Below are positions 16,293 through 24,439 of a stretch of 46,240 nucleotides of DNA, one piece after another (positions within the stretch are counted from its first letter, which is position 1; each line of letters begins with the position of its first letter). The position numbers and the translations under genes were made by a program. The stretch is from a virus. The stretch covers positions 1 to 46,240 of IMG/VR virus record IMGVR_UViG_3300032898_000007. One strand, given 5' to 3'. The notes below the pieces were generated by a model. The model did no database searches and was not told where the DNA came from. It saw nothing but the letters and a program-made list of their open reading frames with translations.

Positions 16293-18592
16293 AAGCAGGG
16301 ATTACAGCGTTCTTGATCTTGCTGACTGCCGCGTTTGCGTGGCCGCAAGCTGCGACTATTGCCTCGCGCCGGTATGCCGAGAAGACTCCTCTCCAGTACA
16401 GTTTCGGTCCTCTCACGGCTGTTGCACCATACAACAGTCAGCCGGGGCATACCACCGCCGTTACTTCCCAATTGCAGCCCCCCTCTCTCGTCCAGAGCGA
16501 CAACACATTCACCTCAACATCAAATTTTAGCGTCCTTGAACAGACGAGCCCGAGTACCTCATTCTCGGTGGCGTCGAACGTGGGTACGATCACTTCGACA
16601 GCGAACACTGTGTACTTGCTGGGAGACCCGGCCACTTCTTTTTCTATCCCTTCGGTGTTCGTCCAGGTGGAAGTTACCTCGAATGGTGCGTCCACTTCAG
16701 AGTTTGGGCTTGCGCTATCAAACGCCAGTGGATCGACTTACTTAATGGCTGACATGTATCATGCCTCGGAGTGCAATTTAGTGGTTTACACTGGCGGGTC
16801 TTATATGAATTTGAATATAGCTTCTTGTTCCTTACCGTCCGCGCCTTGGGAAATGGGCCTTTCGTTGGTGGGTAACGATGCCTGCTTTTGGTTGAACAGC
16901 GGGAGCGGTTGGCTAAACGAGGGATGTGCCAGCGCGGCCAGCTATTACAACTTTGAGACCTCTGGTCACCTTTCTGGTTTTGAGAGCGCAATCCGCGTGG
17001 TATCGAGTTCTTCGACCCCTTGGGAAACCTCAGACTTTATAACGGGAACATTCGGCGGCATCGGGGTAAGAGATATTTCACTCGTGACCTACCCCGATGG
17101 CCGTCCTTACATGCAGGGCTCCGTGGCTTATTTCACAGCATCGAGTTGTGATCCTAGTGACTCCTGCGACGATGCTGTGTTCACTTTTGATGTCTCTTCC
17201 TCAGTTTTAACTCAGATCGGGGTCATCATGAACATCCGAGGCAGTGCTGTAGTGCCAGATGTTGCCAGTGATCTGGTATTCGATCCGGCGAACGGCATCT
17301 ATCGATATATGGTGGGCGGGTGGGGAACTTCCTCATCGCCTGCAACTTGGTACGGCTCATGGAGCACTTCCAGCGCAAACATCCTTTCCGGTGGCGATTT
17401 CGCAGTTACTGCCGCGACCCAGATGACCTGGTCGAACTGCCCCTCCACCGGTTCCTGCTGGGACGCACACTTTGTGTGCTCGGCCTGGAACTATTCATCC
17501 AGCACTTGTTCGCGCTGGATCTCGTCCGCCTACAGCAGTGGCTACGCACCTACCTTGCAGTACACGACCTCTGATCCATCCGCTGATTCATGGACAGCTA
17601 TAGCTTCTGGTACAGCCGCCCTTTATGAGGGCGAACGCTTCTTACGCACAGCAACCGGATCAGGAGGAACCTCTCTTTATGAAATAGACAGCGGAATCAG
17701 CGGCACGGAAAGTAGGTATTCGGAAATACGCAACATCTCTGCTTTTACATTGCTTGGTTATATGTCGGCTCCGATACCTGCTGGCGGAAGAAACGCGCCT
17801 CACGCGCAATTATTCTCGTTTGGCAACACCGAGTACTATGTGACGTTCAGCGACGTACAGTGGGGCGTCGTTCTCAACACGATGGGCGACTGGCTGGTGG
17901 GTACTGCACCGAAATATAGCGCTCAGACAAACTGGCCCACGCTCTCGCAAGAGGGGTCGAGTTTTAGCAGTTCCAGCAGTGTTTCGTCGGAGTCACTCAG
18001 TACCGTGGTGAGTGCCACAGGCGGAAACACTTCCCTTAGTGTCACCAGTGGGCAACTGATTGTGGGGGCGTGCCGAGGAGCGGACGACACCGAGACTTCG
18101 GTGACGGTGACGGATTCCCGGGGGAATACGCTCACGACAATGCCTTTAAATATTAACGGGGCGGGATTTACTGTCGGATTCTACGGATTTGTGACAACGG
18201 CTGGAACTGACACCATCACCTGCACTTTGGGGGCCGCCTCCACATATGTGGGCGTGACCGCCGAAATCTTCAATGCGGGCTTCCTGACATCGGTTGACTA
18301 CACCGGAACCGCCAACCAGAGCACGGCCAGCGGGAACTTCACGAGTACTTCCTTTTCGACCACGGCTAAGGGTTTGATTGTGGTTTGTCCGGATTTCCTC
18401 GGGGGCGCTGGAACCTTTCAGCCTGGATTCATAGGCCCCTACGCTGCGGCGTTTGGAGCCGGACTTTCCAGCGGGGCGACCATGTGCGAAGGTACGACAA
18501 CACCAGCAGCCCAGTCGTCGATCGAAGCTACCGCCAATGTGGGTCAAGCCGGGAGCGCGAAGTGGGGCGCGGTGGTGATGAGCTTCAAATAA
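16289..18592 (+). CDS. large secreted beta-rich protein with Sec signal peptide
   Basis: It encodes 767 residues from ATG 16289, which overlaps the previous stop as ATGA. The N-terminus MKAGITAFLILLTAAFAWPQA is a signal peptide. Residues about 260-560 read like a five-bladed propeller or sialidase/GH43-like fold (LVFDPANGIYRYMVGG, CWDAHFVCSAWN, TFSDVQWGVVLNT), with many paired cysteines. The C-terminal 200 residues (GACRGADDTETSVTVTDSRG onward) match a beta-sandwich type common in secreted proteins of soil bacteria. I infer an exported or surface protein, possibly glycan-binding; enzymatic function is not shown. A host-derived origin is plausible. Confidence 0.6.
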   Translation: MKAGITAFLILLTAAFAWPQAATIASRRYAEKTPLQYSFGPLTAVAPYNSQPGHTTAVTSQLQPPSLVQSDNTFTSTSNFSVLEQTSPSTSFSVASNVGTITSTANTVYLLGDPATSFSIPSVFVQVEVTSNGASTSEFGLALSNASGSTYLMADMYHASECNLVVYTGGSYMNLNIASCSLPSAPWEMGLSLVGNDACFWLNSGSGWLNEGCASAASYYNFETSGHLSGFESAIRVVSSSSTPWETSDFITGTFGGIGVRDISLVTYPDGRPYMQGSVAYFTASSCDPSDSCDDAVFTFDVSSSVLTQIGVIMNIRGSAVVPDVASDLVFDPANGIYRYMVGGWGTSSSPATWYGSWSTSSANILSGGDFAVTAATQMTWSNCPSTGSCWDAHFVCSAWNYSSSTCSRWISSAYSSGYAPTLQYTTSDPSADSWTAIASGTAALYEGERFLRTATGSGGTSLYEIDSGISGTESRYSEIRNISAFTLLGYMSAPIPAGGRNAPHAQLFSFGNTEYYVTFSDVQWGVVLNTMGDWLVGTAPKYSAQTNWPTLSQEGSSFSSSSSVSSESLSTVVSATGGNTSLSVTSGQLIVGACRGADDTETSVTVTDSRGNTLTTMPLNINGAGFTVGFYGFVTTAGTDTITCTLGAASTYVGVTAEIFNAGFLTSVDYTGTANQSTASGNFTSTSFSTTAKGLIVVCPDFLGGAGTFQPGFIGPYAAAFGAGLSSGATMCEGTTTPAAQSSIEATANVGQAGSAKWGAVVMSFK

Positions 18593-18625
18593 ATCCCGGA
18601 TCGCATAGTCATTTTACGGGTTTCA

Positions 18626-18658
18626 GACTATCGCATCACCTCTTGAGAGGTTATGCGA
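18626..18658 (+). promoter_or_regulatory. recurrent hairpin overlapping start codon
   Basis: GACTA then TCGCAT-c-ACCTC-TTGA-GAGGT-t-ATGCGA (18631-18658): 6+5 bp with one mismatch. The right arm holds GAGG and its last base is the A of the ATG. With the copy at 6280 it is the clearest example of a start codon buried in the stem. Confidence 0.7.
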
Positions 18659-19002
18659 TGGAATCGACTCAGAATAACTCAACCCCCGCGCCGACACCGG
18701 TATCCTTAGTGTCGTCCATTCCCTGGAAAGTGTTTCTCCAGCGGGTGTTTTCCGATAGCGGGGAGCCCTCGTCTTCACGGGTTCTGACTTTCACGCTCGC
18801 TGCGGTGTGTTCGGTGCTGCTGTGCGTGATCGTCCACCACATCTGCCGGATCACAGACCCGGGCCAGCTTGGCCTTTGGCTCACCTCGTTCCCAGCCATC
18901 GTCTGTGCCCTGGTCGCGTTTGTCAATGCTCCTTACCTCATCAACCGTGGTTCCGGAAGCATGTCGGACTTCGTCGCGATCTTCAAAAAGGGCGATCGGT
19001 AA
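18658..19002 (+). CDS. small two-helix membrane protein, holin candidate
   Basis: It encodes 114 residues. Two strong hydrophobic helices are seen (VLTFTLAAVCSVLLCVIVHHI at about 40-60, and LGLWLTSFPAIVCALVAFV at about 70-88), a Pro/Ser-rich N-terminus, and a basic end (IFKKGDR). Size and layout fit a class II holin or a phage inner-membrane protein. No lysis enzyme is seen next to it, so the lysis role is a guess. The start is fixed by the hairpin element. Confidence 0.6.
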   Translation: MESTQNNSTPAPTPVSLVSSIPWKVFLQRVFSDSGEPSSSRVLTFTLAAVCSVLLCVIVHHICRITDPGQLGLWLTSFPAIVCALVAFVNAPYLINRGSGSMSDFVAIFKKGDR

Positions 19003-19005
19003 TCC

Positions 19006-19338
19006 ATGGCGACTCCGCAAATCCTTCCCGGCCTGGCGCTGATTGCATCGGTTGTAACGACTGGTGACGCGGTGGTTCCCCAGGTAGGGCTTGCGGTGCC
19101 GCAAGGGAGTCAGGTTGGGCAGACCACGGCCTTCTTTTGGAATGCGATCGGCGTAGCCACATTCGAGATCAGCGGCACCAACGGGTATTCCTCCGGTATG
19201 TTGTCGGCTGCCGAAGCAGTCGGAGTGGTTTACGCACCCCCGTTTGAATCGTCGGGGGATTATTCATTCACGATCGATGGCTACGATGCGGATGGACACA
19301 CCCTGGTGTACACGTCTATCCCCGTTACAATTACCTAA
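19006..19338 (+). CDS. small Ig-like beta protein, unknown
   Basis: It encodes 110 residues starting 3 nt after the membrane-protein stop. The sequence alternates short hydrophobic strands and ends TLVYTSIPVTIT, as in immunoglobulin-like beta-sandwich add-ons on phage particles. It begins MATPQILPGLALIASVVTTG, a weak hydrophobic start that is not a clear signal peptide. No family recognised. Confidence 0.55.
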   Translation: MATPQILPGLALIASVVTTGDAVVPQVGLAVPQGSQVGQTTAFFWNAIGVATFEISGTNGYSSGMLSAAEAVGVVYAPPFESSGDYSFTIDGYDADGHTLVYTSIPVTIT

Positions 19339-19360
19339 TTTCACCGATTTCAATAAACCG

Positions 19361-19386
19361 GCTATCAGCCTTCTAGTTAGGGGCTG
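19361..19386 (+). promoter_or_regulatory. recurrent hairpin element
   Basis: GGCTAT then CAGCC-TTCTAGTTAGG-GGCTG (19366-19386). Upstream is AATAAACC, as at 6271 and 3859. The next gene starts 30 nt later with its own AAGGAG, so this copy does not mask the ribosome site. Confidence 0.5.
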
Positions 19387-19416
19387 CCCGCACAAAAGGG
19401 ACTAGCCAAGGAGCAC

Positions 19417-19620
19417 ATGATGAGCAAACTCGCAAAAGTGGACGCCGCCGCGATGAACCATCTCTTCAAGCACGAGGCCTCGCGCGTGGGCGTGAAGGTC
19501 GCCGGTGCTGAGGACCCGCAGGCATTCGAGGATCACAAGGAGTATCTCGAACTGGTGGACTCGGTCCTGAAGGAAGACAAGGGACAATCCTGGGACCCTA
19601 ACGACCCGATTTTGGATTAA
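19417..19620 (+). CDS. small hydrophilic protein, unknown
   Basis: It encodes 67 residues. AAGGAG lies 6 nt before ATG 19417; a second ATG follows at 19420. The protein is acidic and helical (EDHKEYLELVDSVLKEDKG) and ends DPNDPILD. No family recognised. It stands as a single-gene unit before the inserted endonuclease. Confidence 0.55.
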   Translation: MMSKLAKVDAAAMNHLFKHEASRVGVKVAGAEDPQAFEDHKEYLELVDSVLKEDKGQSWDPNDPILD

Positions 19621-19635
19621 CCAAGTGAAAAGATC

Positions 19636-19664
19636 GGACTAGCGGTCCCTCTAATGAGGGCCGC
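19636..19664 (+). promoter_or_regulatory. recurrent hairpin before GIY-YIG gene
   Basis: GGACTA then GCGG-t-CCCTC-TAAT-GAGGG-CCGC (19642-19664), 9 bp with one bulged T and a 4-nt loop. The GAGGG arm is the ribosome site for ATG 19667, which begins 2 nt after the stem. Confidence 0.7.
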
Positions 19665-19666
19665 TT

Positions 19667-20461
19667 ATGTTCGTCTATTTGATTACAAACGACGTGAACG
19701 GGAAGATTTACGTTGGAAAGACAACATCAAGTAAGTTGCAGCAGTACCTTCAAAAGAAGTTCTATGTTGCTTACCGTCCATCTTCCTCGAATTCCTCGTC
19801 TCACTTATATGCCGCTATCCGTAAGTATGGTAGAGAGCATTTCCACATCTGCCCGTTGATTACGGACTGTGAGACTAATGAAGCACTGTGTGCGTGGGAA
19901 TGTGTACTGATCAAACTGCTTGGGACCCGCGACCCCGAAATCGGCTACAACATTTGTCACGGCGGGGAAGGATTCACCGGTAAACACTCTCAAGCGTCCA
20001 GAGACAAAATCGCCGAAGCTTCCCGACAAATGTGGGAGCGCCCGGGCACACGAGAAAATTTCCGCTGTAAAAGGCAGGGACACTCCGTATCTCCGAACGT
20101 CATCACCGCATTAAAAAGACGCAAAGGAACGAAGGCATCTCAAGAGACTATTACAAAATTACAGACATCTCATACTGGACTCCGGCGAAGTCAAGACTCT
20201 AGGGACAAGCAACGACAGAGTACCACGGGCGAAAAGAATCACTTTCACGGTAAGCAACACTCGGAGCAGTCCCGTCTTAAGATGCGCGAAAGCGCTATAA
20301 GAGCCATCGCCGAGGGCCGTAGGCGAGTACCCCCGTCGCAAAAAGGTGTGACTCCGCATAATAAAGGGAAGAAACTCTCCGAAGAAAAGAAGGCCGTCAT
20401 GCTCGCCAAGCGAGCCGCAACTCTTACCAAACGAAACAACTCGACTTTTTGTTTCTCTTAG
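19667..20461 (+). CDS. GIY-YIG homing endonuclease with NUMOD3 repeats
   Basis: It encodes 264 residues. The domain opens YLITNDVNGKIYVGKTT (GIY-YIG signature) and continues AAIRKYGREHF, the glutamate in LCAWECVLIK, and GYNICHGGEGF. NUMOD3-like repeats follow (GKHSQASRDKIAEASRQ, GEKNHFHGKQHSEQSRLKM, NKGKKLSEEKKAVML), which would read the DNA target. Sequence is more AT-rich than neighbours. It ends only 5 nt before the next gene, so that gene may depend on its transcript. It is related in layout to the - strand enzyme at 9817-10464, but the two diverge strongly. Confidence 0.85.
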   Translation: MFVYLITNDVNGKIYVGKTTSSKLQQYLQKKFYVAYRPSSSNSSSHLYAAIRKYGREHFHICPLITDCETNEALCAWECVLIKLLGTRDPEIGYNICHGGEGFTGKHSQASRDKIAEASRQMWERPGTRENFRCKRQGHSVSPNVITALKRRKGTKASQETITKLQTSHTGLRRSQDSRDKQRQSTTGEKNHFHGKQHSEQSRLKMRESAIRAIAEGRRRVPPSQKGVTPHNKGKKLSEEKKAVMLAKRAATLTKRNNSTFCFS

Positions 20462-20466
20462 AGAGT

Positions 20467-22533
20467 ATGGAAAAAATGCTGAAACTCACGGCCAGTCTCT
20501 TCCAGAGGTCCGTACCTAAACGAGCGGCGTCGAAATTCGCCTCGACGCTGCTGCGGACGGCTACGCCCGGAGCCCTCATCTATACCGCGAGTGGCCCGAT
20601 CTATCGCGTACTGAGTAAGATGGCATCTCCCACCGGCACTCGGCTGCGGATTGCGCGAGGAGGTGGTGGCCAGTGGGTCACCGGCAGCCAGTTGGCCGCT
20701 CTAAAGCCCCTCTCACCCTCCGCCCGCCGTGTAGCGGCCCTGGTACACCGGATTCTCGCGTTCGATAGTTCGCTGTCCTCCTACGTGGACGCCGCGATCG
20801 AGCAGGCCGGGCTCCCCAAGGACCCCAGCATGAACTGGGGCCGGTGGCTGACGGCCAAGTACGGGCCTACCCTCCGCAAATTCACTAAAGATGAGAGTCT
20901 GATCGACGACGCCGTCCGCGAAGTGGTGATCCACCAGCTTTATGAGCTACGGCTGCTCGACAAGGATTCGCCGTTCGCTCATTTTGAGAAAGACCATCCG
21001 AGCCTCAAAGATAAGCCCCTCGACAAGCAGGTTTCGGCTTTCTTGACCATGATCTTCACACACCTGGTGTCCGAGGCAGTCGATTATGTCAAGAAAGCAC
21101 TCGGAATCGGAGCCCTCGGCGAACTTGGCCGCGCCCCCGCCGAGAGCCTGTACCGGAACAGTGAGGAGGACGGCACTCCCGAAGGCGACACCTACGATCG
21201 CGATCTACTGAGCGAAGTGGAAAGTCCTCATGATGAGGAAAATGCTCGACTCGACGAGAACGAGGTACGCGAGTTCCTGGCAGCCTTTATGAATTGGGTT
21301 CGGGATAAGGGCCTTCGCGAAAATACCGTGAAAGTTCTTGCCTTCATCACCAACCTGATCGCGGACGGTTACACCCGGGAGGAAATTCGCGATGAGTTGG
21401 TCGCGTCGCAGTTTCGTGGGCGCGACGGCCAGCCCTATACGAACGACACCTTCAAGGTTGTGATGGTGAACTGGACCAAGCTCTTACAGCAGTTCGCCGC
21501 GTCCCCCGACAACCCGTTTGAAGGGCACGGACTGCTCGACGCCATTCAGACCTCGTCGAAGGCCTACAACGAGAAGCAGCAAGAGATCCAGCAAAAGCGC
21601 AAGGAGAACAAGGAGCGCCGCCAGAGCGTCGTCACCTCGGGGCTGGTACTGGCCGCCGATGAGAAGACTGCCGCAACGCAGCCGGTCACGCCCTCTCCTT
21701 CGTTCGTCCCATGGTTTGAGGCCATCGGTGATGAAGAACGCGAGTCCTATACACCGGTCGAACGTGCGGTGACCGAGACTCCGGAATTCAAGGAGTTTTT
21801 CGCCGGATCGAAGGTAGTCGATGTGGACGGCAACCCGATGGTGTGCTTCCACGGCACTTCCGCCGAGTCAAAAGAGTTCACCCGCAGCAATAAGGGCTAC
21901 GGTCAGTTCGGGGATTGGTTTGATGCGAGGCCGCAGTCGATCGAGCACTATACCCAGGGTGACAAGCCACATCACCGCCCCAATGTAATTCCGGTGTACC
22001 TGGCGATCACCAAGCCCAAGGAGTTCCACGACCTCAATGAGTTCAAGGGCGCGGTACAAGGCCGGTTCGGTCCGACGCTCGCCGCGCGATGCCAGAGGTT
22101 CCGGATGGAACTGAAAAAGGCCGGATATGACGGCGCGGTGATCCGCAACAGTGTATCCGATCCGGATCGGGCAGATTACTGGGCCGCCTTCAATCCTCAG
22201 CGCCAGGTGGAATCTGCTCTCAGTCCGTCTTGGATGCCAAAGGCGGCGGCATCGAAGACGGCGCTTACCGGCGATACCGGCACACTGCCTCAGCTTCCGT
22301 ACTCGCACAACACGCCGACTGTGCAGATCGTCGATCAGAAGCCTCAGAACCCCAATGTCGAGCAGCAAACCGAGTCCCTGGCCGACAAAAAGCAGCCACT
22401 GCCTCCGGGGCCAGTCCAGCAACAGGATATTCCGCCCCAGATTACACAGCAGGATCAGGGTGAGGATGACACACAACAACCGCAGAAAAAACCCACAATT
22501 CCCCCGGAGATCCCGGGTGTGAACCACGTTTAA
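20467..22533 (+). CDS. head-internal polyprotein: sigma-like region plus ADP-ribosyltransferase-like domain
   Basis: It encodes 688 residues from ATG 20467; a TTG at 20449 is an alternative. Residues about 140-215 (DDAVREVVIHQLYELRLL, then AFLTMIFTHLVSEAVDYVKK) resemble sigma region 2. Residues about 260-340 (LRENTVKVLAFITNLIADGY, REEIRDELVAS) resemble a region-4 helix-turn-helix. Residues about 430-585 match the ART-PolyVal type: CFHGTSAESKEF with H462-G463-T464, then GYGQFGDWFDA, VYLAITKPKEF, GYDGAVI at 553, and a final NPQRQVES. KTA at K400 and K597 brackets this domain exactly. A Gln/Pro-rich tail follows. I infer a packaged precursor cut by the prohead protease, releasing effectors that act on host proteins, as T4 Alt does. 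The sigma part is the less certain half. Confidence 0.6.
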   Translation: MEKMLKLTASLFQRSVPKRAASKFASTLLRTATPGALIYTASGPIYRVLSKMASPTGTRLRIARGGGGQWVTGSQLAALKPLSPSARRVAALVHRILAFDSSLSSYVDAAIEQAGLPKDPSMNWGRWLTAKYGPTLRKFTKDESLIDDAVREVVIHQLYELRLLDKDSPFAHFEKDHPSLKDKPLDKQVSAFLTMIFTHLVSEAVDYVKKALGIGALGELGRAPAESLYRNSEEDGTPEGDTYDRDLLSEVESPHDEENARLDENEVREFLAAFMNWVRDKGLRENTVKVLAFITNLIADGYTREEIRDELVASQFRGRDGQPYTNDTFKVVMVNWTKLLQQFAASPDNPFEGHGLLDAIQTSSKAYNEKQQEIQQKRKENKERRQSVVTSGLVLAADEKTAATQPVTPSPSFVPWFEAIGDEERESYTPVERAVTETPEFKEFFAGSKVVDVDGNPMVCFHGTSAESKEFTRSNKGYGQFGDWFDARPQSIEHYTQGDKPHHRPNVIPVYLAITKPKEFHDLNEFKGAVQGRFGPTLAARCQRFRMELKKAGYDGAVIRNSVSDPDRADYWAAFNPQRQVESALSPSWMPKAAASKTALTGDTGTLPQLPYSHNTPTVQIVDQKPQNPNVEQQTESLADKKQPLPPGPVQQQDIPPQITQQDQGEDDTQQPQKKPTIPPEIPGVNHV

Positions 22534-22545
22534 GAGGACGCATCT

Positions 22546-23094
22546 ATGGCAACCGAACATCAGGACAAGCGTGCAGCAGCCAAACAGCGGCTGAATGCCT
22601 ACATCAAGGCGAGCCGAAACCGTCTGAACAACAAGACAGCCAACCTGCGCCGGATCGCAGCCGAAGAACCTCACCAGGTGGGAAAAGCGCTTGACGAATT
22701 GAGCCGCCTGTTCTCCGACATCTCCGAGGTCTTCAAAGGACTGGCCGGGGACGCCTCGGCTCTCAAAGAAAACCTCGATCTCGCGGAGCCGGGCAAGACG
22801 GCGTCGATTCGTATGCGTGTTCAGGCACGGCGCAACTACGCGAAGACGCTGCGCCAGGTCGCCAACGAGACGCCGGAGGAACTTGGTGCAGCGCTCAATG
22901 AGATTTACCGCGATCTCGATGAGGCCGTGAGCGGCATCGAGGCGATGTCCGAGCGCTTCGGACTGCCTCTCGGAGATGCAACCGATGAGTTGGGCGAAGA
23001 GGTAAAGGCTGATGTTGATGCCGACGCCGCGCCGATCGAAGAACCGGTAGATGCGGCACCCGCCGAGACCTCCATCGACGATCCCGCCGCGTAA
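22546..23094 (+). CDS. small helical protein with internal duplication and two KTA sites
   Basis: It encodes 182 residues. Two similar helical hairpins of about 38 residues occur: TANLRRIAAEEPHQVGKALD onward and AKTLRQVANETPEELGAALN onward, separated by a linker with GKTASIR. KTA is at K30 and K84. The C-terminus is acidic (DVDADAAPIEEP). It begins 12 nt after the polyprotein gene in the same unit and ends at a strong terminator. It looks like a small internal head protein that is trimmed; function unknown. Confidence 0.6.
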   Translation: MATEHQDKRAAAKQRLNAYIKASRNRLNNKTANLRRIAAEEPHQVGKALDELSRLFSDISEVFKGLAGDASALKENLDLAEPGKTASIRMRVQARRNYAKTLRQVANETPEELGAALNEIYRDLDEAVSGIEAMSERFGLPLGDATDELGEEVKADVDADAAPIEEPVDAAPAETSIDDPAA

Positions 23095-23105
23095 GCTCGA
23101 CGGCT

Positions 23106-23136
23106 AAAAAGAGGCGACCTCCGTCGCCTCTTTTTT
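23106..23136 (+). terminator. intrinsic terminator
   Basis: AAAAAGAGGCGAC-CTCC-GTCGCCTCTTTTTT: 8-bp GC-rich stem extended by A-T pairs and a six-T run. Confidence 0.9.
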
Positions 23137-23206
23137 CATGTGATTTCCGTTTCCATTGTAAATCTAAGTATTTCCTTTCAGGAGCTATTAGTCGGGAGGC
23201 ATTCGT

Positions 23207-23941
23207 TTGGCTGAGAATTCATTATTTTTCGACGCTGTGGTTGCACAGCGTTCCTTATTGCTCGATGCGGAGACCGCGCTTGAAGGAGAGGTCACACTTT
23301 CCCTCGAAACACAGACTGACATGGCCGAGGCGGATGTCCTCACCTACATCGAAGACCATTTCGGGGACTTCCTGAAGAATCTTCGCTACCTCTCGAAAGA
23401 AGATCAGGAACTTCTACTCAGCTATTATGTCCTCTCGAAGACCCAGGAGACACTAGCCGTCCTGCACCGCTCGACTCAGACTATTTGCTCCAGCCGTATC
23501 CGTCGCGCGATGCAGAAGATGGGTACGTTTTTGATGATGGGACCACCGACCGCCGCCGTGCTTCGCGAGGCATTCGTGCAGTATGGTTTGGAGGACTCAC
23601 TCCCCAAGCCGTTGTCGGAGGTTGTCGAACTCTATGCCCGCACGCGATCGTTTCAGCGCGTTGCCGAGGTACTGAGCCTGCACCGGCCAGAAATTCGACG
23701 AGTCATGAGCAAGGCATCCAAGGTCTTGAGTGAGAGTAAGGATACGCGCAGCCGGGCATTGGGAGCCTACATCTTCGACCTGATCGATAAGGCGAGTGCC
23801 TCCGGCCAGGGTTTCTCAAAACGGAAAATGGCCAAACAAGGAAATTTGTATCTTCAGGACTCCGAGATACTCGGCCAGTTCCGGGTGGACGTCCAGCATC
23901 CCTGCTTCTCGCAGGTTTTCGTTTCCAAGGCGAATCGCTAA
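23207..23941 (+). CDS. helix-turn-helix protein, sigma-like
   Basis: It encodes 244 residues from a TTG start with GGGAGG 7 nt upstream. Residues about 55-105 (LRYLSKEDQELLLSYYVLSK, TQETLAVLHRS, SSRIRRAMQKMG) have the sigma region 4 layout: a leucine helix, then a helix-turn-helix. A second helix-turn-helix repeat follows at about 135-170 (SEVVELYARTRSFQRVAEVL, HRPEIRRVMSKA). No region 2 is evident. It may be a phage transcription regulator or a sigma-like factor for late genes. It sits alone between a terminator and a convergent gene. Confidence 0.55.
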   Translation: MAENSLFFDAVVAQRSLLLDAETALEGEVTLSLETQTDMAEADVLTYIEDHFGDFLKNLRYLSKEDQELLLSYYVLSKTQETLAVLHRSTQTICSSRIRRAMQKMGTFLMMGPPTAAVLREAFVQYGLEDSLPKPLSEVVELYARTRSFQRVAEVLSLHRPEIRRVMSKASKVLSESKDTRSRALGAYIFDLIDKASASGQGFSKRKMAKQGNLYLQDSEILGQFRVDVQHPCFSQVFVSKANR

Positions 23942-23969
23942 TAGAGCCCCGGATCTATTAGTGCTCTAT
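23941..23969. terminator. hairpin between convergent genes
   Basis: ATAGAGC (23941-23947) pairs with GCTCTAT (23963-23969) around a 15-nt loop containing GGATCTATTAG. It covers both converging stop codons. No T-run is present, so bidirectional termination would be inefficient. Confidence 0.4.
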
Positions 23970-24347
23970 CTGCCCGAAGATGCTCACCACGGTAGTGGCC
24001 GGGGTTTCCCCATTCACCTTGACGATCTGAAGCCAGTGGGCGACCGCGCCGCCGCTCTGGACCATGGTGTTTGCATTGTCGGAAGTGGTTGTGACGTCGG
24101 AACCAAACTGCACGGCGACCGGGTCCGGATTGGCGGGATTGGCACCTGCCGGGTAGTTTGCTCCGGGCTGTATCGGCTCGTTAGAGAGAAAAATCTGGAT
24201 CTTGCCGTCCGCTTCGAGATTCATGATGTGCAGCGACCAGTGGGTGAACTGCGAGATGTCTTGCCACGCACCATATATAGTGGCGCTTGCCGTCTGGTAG
24301 CCGGTAATACTCTGCGCTGCGAAAGCGGTGTTTGTTGCGGTTTGCAT
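23958..24347 (-). CDS. small beta-sandwich structural protein, unknown
   Basis: It encodes 129 residues. The start is the ATG at 24347, with GGAAAGG 7 nt upstream on the - strand; an upstream in-frame extension runs through the regulatory hairpins and is rejected. The protein is beta-rich (WSLHIMNLEADGKIQIFLSN, VAHWLQIVKVNGETPATTVVS) like a jelly-roll decoration or fibre domain. It is the only non-endonuclease gene on the - strand, in its own transcription unit. Confidence 0.65.
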   Translation of the reverse strand: MQTATNTAFAAQSITGYQTASATIYGAWQDISQFTHWSLHIMNLEADGKIQIFLSNEPIQPGANYPAGANPANPDPVAVQFGSDVTTTSDNANTMVQSGGAVAHWLQIVKVNGETPATTVVSIFGQIEH

Positions 24348-24362
24348 AATATGCACCTTTCC

Positions 24363-24414
24363 GACTTTGGAATCTCTATAGAAGAGACTGCCCTCACTTA
24401 TGGGTCTGGCAGTC
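24363..24414. promoter_or_regulatory. divergent pair of recurrent elements
   Basis: On + the order is GACTTTGGAA then TCTCT-ATAGA-AGAGA (24373-24387). On - the order is GACTGCCAGA then CCC-ATAAGTGA-GGG inside a 7-bp stem GACTGCC/GGCAGTC (24386-24414 in + coordinates). Each faces a gene: 24440 on + and 24347 on -. Having one copy per direction at the only divergent start in the window supports a promoter role. Confidence 0.6.
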
Positions 24415-24439
24415 AGGAGACACCTCGGAGGTTTGCTCA

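Noticed and set aside
23170-23200. GGAGCTATTAGTCGGGAGG as a hairpin element
   Set aside because: The CTATTAG core and G-rich end are present, but no matching left arm; probably just a good ribosome site for the TTG start.
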